Shown here: one piece after another, positions 58,801 through 64,000 of the stretch
Layout: every line of letters begins with the position of its first letter
Numbering within the stretch: the stretch's first letter is position 1
Origin: Nectonema munidae
Lineage: Eukaryota > Nematomorpha > Nectonematoida > Nectonematidae
DNA: 64,000 nucleotides
Direction: 5' to 3'
NCBI GenBank assembly: GCA_030549495.1
Contig: JAUIRK010000008.1
Span: 372,001-436,000 of the forward strand
Made by a program: the position numbers and the translations under genes
The notes under the pieces: generated by a model
What the model was told of the DNA's origin: nothing
What the model saw: the letters and a program-made list of their open reading frames with translations, nothing else
Databases searched by the model: none

Positions 58801-61800
58801 TTAAGCTTTGCTCTCTTTCATTAGCATCCACTGCAAAATAACATTTCATGAAGCAATTTTTTTATTGTATCTTCTGTAACAAAATCCCATGCTTGCTTTG
58901 CAGCAATCAAAGCATCCAATCGATTCCAGCTCAAAGTCAAATTCATTTCTTCTGCGTTCAATCTATGTAAATCTAATGTTTTACGATAATGAGTCTTAAA
59001 TTTTTTTTTATTATTCCTGCATCGAGTGGCTGCATGTTGATCCTCTTGCTAAAAACTTTAAATGGATGTTAGACACATTTAATTTGGTATGTGCAGAACA
59101 GTTATCTAATCGAATAAAAAAAAGTCGAAATCATAAAAAATACAAAATTTAAAATAAAAAAAATATTTTCTCACTTTACTTACTTCATAACGCTTACTAA
59201 TTAATAGGTACTCGAGCAAACTTATAGCAAAAAATATATGTAAACGACTTGATGAGATCAGCCAAAACAAATACCAGAAATGAAATCAGCGTACTTGATT
59301 TAGTTATTTTCTCCTAATTTCATGCTTGCCTCAATTTTTTTGTTTTTTTAGTGAATTGATACCAAAAATTGGATTGAAATGGTAATTTCAACTTTGTCTC
59401 ATTTATAAGAATATGGATGCGTGAAACAATTCAGTTGCATCGAGTAGCACAGATTTTTGCACTTTATGTTAAGATTTCGCCACAACGAGATTTCACTGTA
59501 TATACGAATCTGAAGCATAATGAAATATCTTAGTTCTCCACTTTGTGCTCATGGTATTGCATGAGAGAAAAGCATATTCTATCTTTTTCATCAAATAAAG
59601 GTAACCTGGAGGGATAGGGGATAGGCATTACGGGGAACTGCGATGTTTTTTTATTATAATAAAAAATTTTCTGGGTAAATTATTTCGAAAAAAAAGTTTA
59701 GAGTATCAGATGCAAGGAGTCAAGGTTCGATGGCTAAGGTATTTTAATCAGTTTTCTAGAAAAAGGTCATACACTTTTTTCACTGCTTTGGTTATTATTA
59801 CTTGCATTTTTTACTGCGCAAATAAATGATCGATATAATTATGTTTCTGCTGAATATTTTCAACCTACTTTTGTATTCTCAAAGAAAAACCAACGATTTT
59901 ACTTTGAATGAGTTAGAATTTGTTTGAAAGTTTCAGAGAATTATAATGTATAAAAGAAAACTTGAGCTTACCTCGCTTTACTTAAATTTTTTACTAGTAG
60001 TACGAGTGCTAATGACACTAGTCAGTAGTCACATATAGTATTAATACTAAATCATATCCCTGCATAACACATCAAAATGTTGCAAATTTTGTACTGATTT
60101 CAAATATGAGATTTCTTTTTCGCGGAGTCATAAAACTTTGTATTTAAAACAGAAATTTTATAAAATGGTCAGCTAGTTTCTGGTCTTTGTCAGTTTGTTT
60201 GCAGCTTCTTATTCATTTACCTACTTCCATTTAAAAGGTAAATTGCGTAGAAATAGAACATCTAGATAGGATGTAGGCAGTTATGTAACTTCAGCCTGTC
60301 CAAATGTTATTCTTTTTTATAACGATTATCTGATTAGAAGTGTCCTACTCTGATCAGTATACATCACAACAGGAACATTTGTAATTGTTTATTTTATTCA
60401 GAGTGAACATTGGCTGTGGTCCTGCAGAAGAACGAGTTCTTCTCACGGGTTTGCATTCCGTTGCCGATATTTTCTGTAAGTGCTGCAAAACTCCGCTTGG
60501 ATGGAAATATGTACCGTGATTTTTTATCTTACTACGTCACATTTTTTCGCATCATTGGGGAATCATAGGAACAGTGCCTACTAAGTACTATTGCGGTCTG
60601 AAGTTTATATTAATTGCACTAGACCTTAAAAGTTCCATAATTACACTTTAAAACCTTGTCAGAGCAAAACCCCTCTGGACATAATGGTCAATAGTAAAAA
60701 TTTCCATGTGGGCAAATTTTAATTAGGAATTTTTTATCCAGGAAACTTTACTGAATACGAAAGGGGTCCGTGAATGGGTTTCAAGAGATCCGTGAGGAGT
60801 TTATTAATATACTTTCATTTTTGTATTTATAAGAAAAGAATTGCTTTATAACCTAATATTTTAAAAATATGAATTAATTATATTATTAAGAAAATTAGAA
60901 AAAATAGTTTTAAGAGTTGGGTGCACAAACATGATATAAACATTTATCTTACTTCGCAAAAAAAATTTTAATGCCTCTTTGCATCCTTTTTCCGTTCGCG
61001 ATAAATCTCTAAATATGGCAATAAAGTTGAGTCTACGTTTCTCCAAATGTGTGCATTGCGATCTTTTTCGGAAACATGCGTCAATGCACTCTTCTTGTTT
61101 TAAAGTTTCTAATGCTTGAAAAATTTATGCAATCTTTTTCTGTGTAATTCCCTTTTTTGAAGATGGAGTTGGTGTTTCTTCATCTGATTCTTCGTAAAGT
61201 CTCTGAGAATCAATGCTGAGAAGGTCGTTTTCATCTAGTTCTTCTGAATGGGAATTCAATAACTCATTGACTTTTCCTTTATCCAAATACTTTTGTAACT
61301 TCATTAACAACAATGCCAATTTGTGTGGCGAATTCATTGAAGTTACTGATGGAGTTGTGATATGATGCGACCCAACACAGCTTTCATGTTGTTCGAAGTA
61401 GCTTGCACTGTTGATGCATAAGGCACATGTCTTGATAGTTCTTTGATTTGTCTAACACCTTCCAAAGTTTTGCACAATTGTAGAATTTGCATCTCCGCGT
61501 TCATGATTTTTAATAATTTCAAGTTTTTCTTTTAAACTGATAACTTTTCTGCATTTTTTTGGATTCACGAGATGTGTTATTATTATTATTGTTTCGTTTG
61601 CCCATTCTTAAAAGTTTAAAAATAGATATAATTTGTATTGGAATAAAAAGTTAAAAAAAATGAATTAAATATTCATATCTAATTTAAATTAAAAATTTTA
61701 TTTTCTAAATTTATTTAAAATTATTTTTTGTTAAAGCGCGTTATTTGAAATCAAAGCGCGGTAACCGAAAAATAAGAATTAAAATAATTTGACGCGCTAA

Positions 61801-63498
61801 TTGGATTCGCGTTAATCGGGGGTTTCTGAATATTTTCTGAATATAATCCAATCTGAGATCCATTTATTTTTTAAATGTATTTGGTTGGACTTTTATACTT
61901 AAACACATTTCAGATGCTACTACTAATGTTAACTGAAAATTCTTCATCTCATTTTTTGTATCTCTATTTATTTTCTATACGGATAACAAGAATAAGTTCA
62001 TCTTAAATTTAAGTTTATCTATCATATTGATCCTACTCTATTTTAATTTGTTTTTTTTCTTAATATCCGTGTCTTATACATTCATTTACAATCCCTATTC
62101 TTTGAATATTAAATTCCTACGCTTTTCACTTTATTACCTTGCTGATCATGAGTATCAATTGTGCATGTCTTTTAAAGTTTAGATGTAGGAGAAAATGTCA
62201 ACTTTAAACGTAAAAATCGAGAAATGTTTCATTGCATTTGGAATGAACATGCCAAGATATATCAAAATACGTGTTAACATTTTAAAGTTATAGCATCTAT
62301 TTAATAAATCATTGTCAAAAGGGGCCTTTTTTCAAAAATTGCTCATATAATTGACTACCACTAGTTCGGAAATCACTAATTCGGACCTTTGTTAAACCGG
62401 AACATTAATTATTCCAGAAATCTTTAATTTAGTAAAATTATTGAATTATTGATTCAATTAACAACTGAACTTCTTGAAGGTTTAGTAAAATAAAAGTTTC
62501 ATAAATGAAGAAGAACTAATGAGTCTTTTTATCTTGCAAGAAAACCTAATTAGAGAAAGACTAAAGCACTTAAAACAATAAGTTTAAAAGAAATGTTCAA
62601 AAATTGCCTACACTCAGTTGAATCAGTTCATTTGAAAATTAATTTACCAATTCTAATGTGCAATACTTTTTTTGTTAAGTATTAAACTGACAAGTTCGAG
62701 TCAAGTTTATACTGAAAGAAATTGAGCAAGCAAAGTGTGATTTTTTTTTATTAAAATTGGAATCACTATTCTGGAAAAAAGCAGTACTAATTCAGAAAGA
62801 CTGAATCCCAAGCATTCCGAATATATCGCGAAAATATAACTCGAGAGTAAAGAACTTCTGCAGAGAAAAATAAGTATATGAGGATAATTTTGAACATATA
62901 TGATTGCTCGGGAAAATTATAATCCGCGAACTTTTTTTAAACTCGCAAATCACGAAAATTTCTTTATTTAGGGTTTCTTTATCCCGAATAATTCCATCTT
63001 CGAAAAAAAAGTAAAATTCATTTTAAAACTTGAAAACCAAATACGAGAATTGGAAGCTCTCGCTTCTTCAAAACAAACTTTTTTTCTTTTGTCCACTTTT
63101 CATATATGATTTTCTATATATGTTTGGCTTAATAACAGTATATTGTGAGCATACTTAGTTAAACTTTAAAACTTTCTGATTAAAATCATTTTAATTTGAA
63201 ACTTTTTTTATACTTGAGATATTTATAACTAGATCTTGGGATCTTCTGCATTACTTTTTAAAAAAAAAGAGTATTTTTGTGTATTCCTAGTTTTGATCCA
63301 GGTCAAAAATGAAATAGCATTGAACGTGATATGCTTTACTTTTTCCCCACATATTATCAACCATCTTTAATTTTTTTTTATTTTAATTTAAATTTCTTTT
63401 TTGTGCAGGAGCATGCATTTGAATCGAATCAACGCTACAAAGAAGGCAAGTATATCATAGAACTAGCTCACATGATAAAAAACAATGGCTGGATATGA
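46730..63498 (+). CDS. YPEL: Yippee-like zinc-binding protein (four exons)
   Basis: Four exons join in frame to a 116-residue protein: 46730-46837, 54266-54309, 60402-60510 and 63409-63498. All introns are GT-AG. The product fits the yippee consensus C-X2-C-X19-G-X3-L-X5-N-X13-G-X8-C-X2-C-X4-GWxY-X10-K-X6-E at every fixed position: C20, C23, G43, L47, N53, G67, C76, C79, GWKY 84-87, K98, E105. The two CxxC pairs make the zinc site of the Yippee/Mis18 beta-tent fold. YPEL1-4 proteins are small (about 120 residues), highly conserved and nuclear or centrosome/spindle-associated. The N-terminus (MVKTFRSYL) is slightly shorter than in vertebrates. The length and strength of the match favour the YPEL1-4 group over YPEL5. 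Introns are 7.4, 6.1 and 2.9 kb and full of mobile DNA. No AATAAA was seen between the stop and the window end. Confidence 0.95.
47316..47370. mobile_element. hAT-like terminal sequence
   Basis: ACCGGTTGAGAAACACTG ends at about 47370. Its reverse complement (CAGTGTTTCTCAACC) is a common hAT-type end. No partner end was found. Confidence 0.35.
47641..47793 (+). mobile_element. BED-type zinc finger fragment of a hAT element
   Basis: A 50-codon frame from an [18 protein letters not shown], then [14 protein letters not shown]. It matches the start of ZBED/hAT proteins ('YdecW...fpWl....g..yAfCk.Ckks'), with the first CxxC of the finger. It stops where the His part should come. Within YPEL intron 1. 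Confidence 0.55.
48124..48163. repeat. ATA/CTA trinucleotide microsatellite
   Basis: (AAT)n then (ACT)n repeats in YPEL intron 1. Confidence 0.8.
48374..48490. repeat. 59-bp tandem duplication
   Basis: Two nearly identical units starting accacctttttgtttaagc at 48374 and 48433. Confidence 0.85.
48504..49190. repeat. About 347-bp tandem duplication
   Basis: Units begin tatactctttgtgg at 48504 and 48851 and share gtgaggtcagtcaa and tgggtcagtagtataggtc. They differ by scattered changes, so this is an older duplication than the next one. Confidence 0.8.
49180..49702. repeat. 262-bp tandem duplication with GC-rich core
   Basis: The block with 'cgacagtgtgcgaggaataa' and 'gttgcattacgcgtttgtga' appears twice, 262 bp apart and nearly identical. 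A short third echo (tgtacaagttttgttggataatcgtag) lies near 50165. Confidence 0.85.
50723..50972. repeat. 28-bp minisatellite (left arm of palindrome)
   Basis: About nine units of 28 bp (tctccaacctgtatactacg plus atgattca) starting at 50723 and then every 28 bases. The mirror array lies at about 52247-52496 in opposite orientation. Confidence 0.9.
52247..52496. repeat. 28-bp minisatellite (right arm of palindrome)
   Basis: Mirror image of 50723-50972: units of aggttggagatgaatcatcg plus tagtatac. Confidence 0.9.
52500..54265. other. Rest of YPEL intron 1
   Basis: A TA microsatellite follows the palindrome (52497-52512). A G run lies at 53850-53864. No coding sequence is supported. The intron ends in a pyrimidine tract (attttcttttttcag) at 54265. 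Confidence 0.6.
54266..54309 (+). CDS. YPEL: YPEL coding exon 2 (44 bases)
   Basis: Acceptor ttttttcag, exon [14 protein letters not shown] plus a split Val codon, consensus donor GTAAGT. It holds G43 and L47 of the yippee pattern. It is far too short to show as an ORF. Confidence 0.93.
54782..54998. mobile_element. Hairpin element carrying TTAGGG repeats
   Basis: Inverted ends of about 28 bp (AAAAGAGTAAAGTTTCAAAC and onward, mirrored at 54968-54998) enclose three exact TTAGGG units at 54906-54923. It is about 217 bp, non-coding and in YPEL intron 2. Confidence 0.65.
55000..56033. other. YPEL intron 2, no recognised gene
   Basis: A short palindrome (gtttagtttcaaactaaac) lies near 55070. The 79-codon minus-strand ORF at 55140-55379 is unsupported. 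Confidence 0.45.
56038..58215 (-). mobile_element. piggyBac transposon 3, end to end
   Basis: TTAA stands on both sides (56034-56037 and 58216-58219). The outer ends TCCTCATCAG and (reverse) CCCTCATTCG are similar, and CTACAaatTGTAG palindromes lie under both ends. The minus-strand transposase parts are in order: acidic N-terminus (about 57750-57950), [20 protein letters not shown] and [16 protein letters not shown] (57240-57560), [79 protein letters not shown], and a Cys-rich tail ([19 protein letters not shown]). The second and third catalytic Asp are present. The first catalytic position, usually CDS, reads CES. The frame is split into at least four pieces, so it is inactive. It sits antisense in YPEL intron 2. 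Confidence 0.9.
58230..59165 (-). mobile_element. Tigger transposase, C-terminal half
   Basis: A terminal-like sequence CAGTAGACTTCGTTAAAGCC lies at about 58230, right after the piggyBac end. On the minus strand, frames give [19 protein letters not shown] (second catalytic Asp in LDN), then [19 protein letters not shown] and [16 protein letters not shown]. An acidic tail lies at 58577-58849. This is the C-terminal half of a pogo/Tigger transposase with a few frame changes. The N-terminal part of a similar protein lies on the other side of YPEL exon 3. Confidence 0.75.
59170..60401. other. YPEL intron 2, last part
   Basis: No coding sequence or repeat is recognised. It ends in an acceptor (ttattttattcag). 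Confidence 0.5.
60402..60510 (+). CDS. YPEL: YPEL coding exon 3
   Basis: Completes the split Val codon, then [20 protein letters not shown]..., second CxxC pair (CKCC) and GWKY. The donor is GTACCG after the Tyr codon. Confidence 0.95.
60757..60802. mobile_element. Fragment related to the 4881 hAT MITE
   Basis: Shares tttcaagagatccgtgagg with the reverse complement of the right end of 4881-5153. No ends were found. Confidence 0.4.
61125..61829 (-). mobile_element. Tigger transposase, N-terminal part
   Basis: Minus-strand frames give [20 protein letters not shown], the N-terminal helix-turn-helix opening of Tigger/jerky-type transposases, preceded by [11 protein letters not shown] 70-codon charged frame (61125-61337) follows. 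The outer sequence, read on minus as CAGAAACCCCCGATTAACGC, resembles the terminal sequence at 58230. Frame breaks are present. Confidence 0.65.
61830..63408. other. YPEL intron 3, remainder
   Basis: AT-rich with no recognised gene. It ends in a pyrimidine-rich acceptor (cttttttgtgcag) at 63408. Confidence 0.55.
63409..63498 (+). CDS. YPEL: YPEL coding exon 4 and stop
   Basis: [20 protein letters not shown], then HMIKNNGWI and TGA at 63496-63498. It has K98 and E105 of the yippee pattern; the C-terminus matches the vertebrate one in length. Confidence 0.95.
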   Translation, partial: EHAFESNQRYKEGKYIIELAHMIKNNGWI

Positions 63499-64000
63499 TC
63501 TTGGAAAAATTTGGTCAACAGCGCAACAAAATCTAAGTTCTCCAAGGCTTGTAAATGTCATGTTATATGCTTCAAAAGGCGTTGACCATATTTTTTTTAT
63601 AATTTTATAAGAGAATGTTTTCAAGTGAACATTTTTTAAGAATGCATATCCTTAGACATTATTAATTTGTACATATGAACCTTATCTCTAGTCATAGTAT
63701 TTTTGTATTTTATTTGTGTCGTGTATCCTCTGAAATTAGCAATTTTCTTTGTCTTGCCTAATTTAAACAAACTTGCAATGCTTACTTAAACTTTTCTCAT
63801 TTTAATGTTGATATTTATTTATATTTATAAGTGCTCTTGCTTCCTATCTTTTACTACGTAATGTTCGCGGCAATAATCATAACCTCTCTTTTTCTCATTT
63901 ACAGATCCTCTATTTATTGATATGTGTATTGGTGTTTTTTTGGATTTTGCTTGAATTCGAAAAGTAATATTCTAATGCATATTGGTATTATTAATTTTTC
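63499..64000 (+). other. Likely YPEL 3' UTR
   Basis: AT-rich sequence after the stop. No AATAAA was seen, so the 3' UTR probably runs past the window or uses a variant signal. Confidence 0.4.

Overview
The window is clearly AT-rich and eukaryotic. It holds a few host genes in a sea of decayed transposons. Spliced exons, poly-A signals, non-LTR LINEs, tRNA-derived SINEs, and piggyBac, hAT, pogo/Tigger and MULE remnants all point to an invertebrate animal. I lean towards an arthropod, possibly a copepod such as a sea louse, but the sequence alone does not prove this.

Host genes. (1) A complete single-exon CDC5L spliceosomal Myb protein lies on the minus strand at 2153-4603. (2) A yippee-like (YPEL) zinc-binding protein lies on the plus strand, split into four coding exons over 46730-63498: 46730-46837, 54266-54309, 60402-60510 and 63409-63498. 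Joined, they give 116 residues that fit the yippee consensus at every fixed position. (3) A 436-codon plus-strand ORF at 16867-18177 is probably the last exon of a gene. Its C-terminus looks like that of MTBP (tentative). (4) A likely terminal exon with a stop and poly-A signal of an unidentified plus-strand gene lies at 16312-16418.

Layout. 1-1.1 kb: Penelope-like retroelement remnant. 2.1-4.6 kb: CDC5L. 4.9-8.1 kb: hAT MITE, LINE pieces and a piggyBac-like MITE. 10-11 kb: SINE and hAT remnant. 11.7-14.4 kb: RTE LINE cut by a 1.4-kb piggyBac-type MITE at a TTAA. 14.7-15.4 kb: two MITEs. 16.3-18.2 kb: two gene ends. 18.4-23.2 kb: Tigger, a MITE and an OTU-MULE element. 24.1-25.4 kb: tandem array of about 150-bp units. 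25.4-38.7 kb: gene-poor, with small MITEs, SINEs, a hAT and an RTE remnant. 40.6-44.7 kb: two piggyBac remnants. 46.7-64 kb: the YPEL gene.

The YPEL introns are unusually loaded. Intron 1 carries several tandem duplications and a 1.78-kb near-perfect palindrome with a 62-bp loop. Intron 2 carries an end-to-end piggyBac copy, an interstitial TTAGGG block inside a small hairpin element, and the C-terminal half of a Tigger transposase. Intron 3 carries the N-terminal part of a Tigger transposase, so exon 3 sits between collinear halves. PiggyBac-type DNA is the dominant mobile theme: three transposase remnants and five TTAA-flanked non-autonomous copies.
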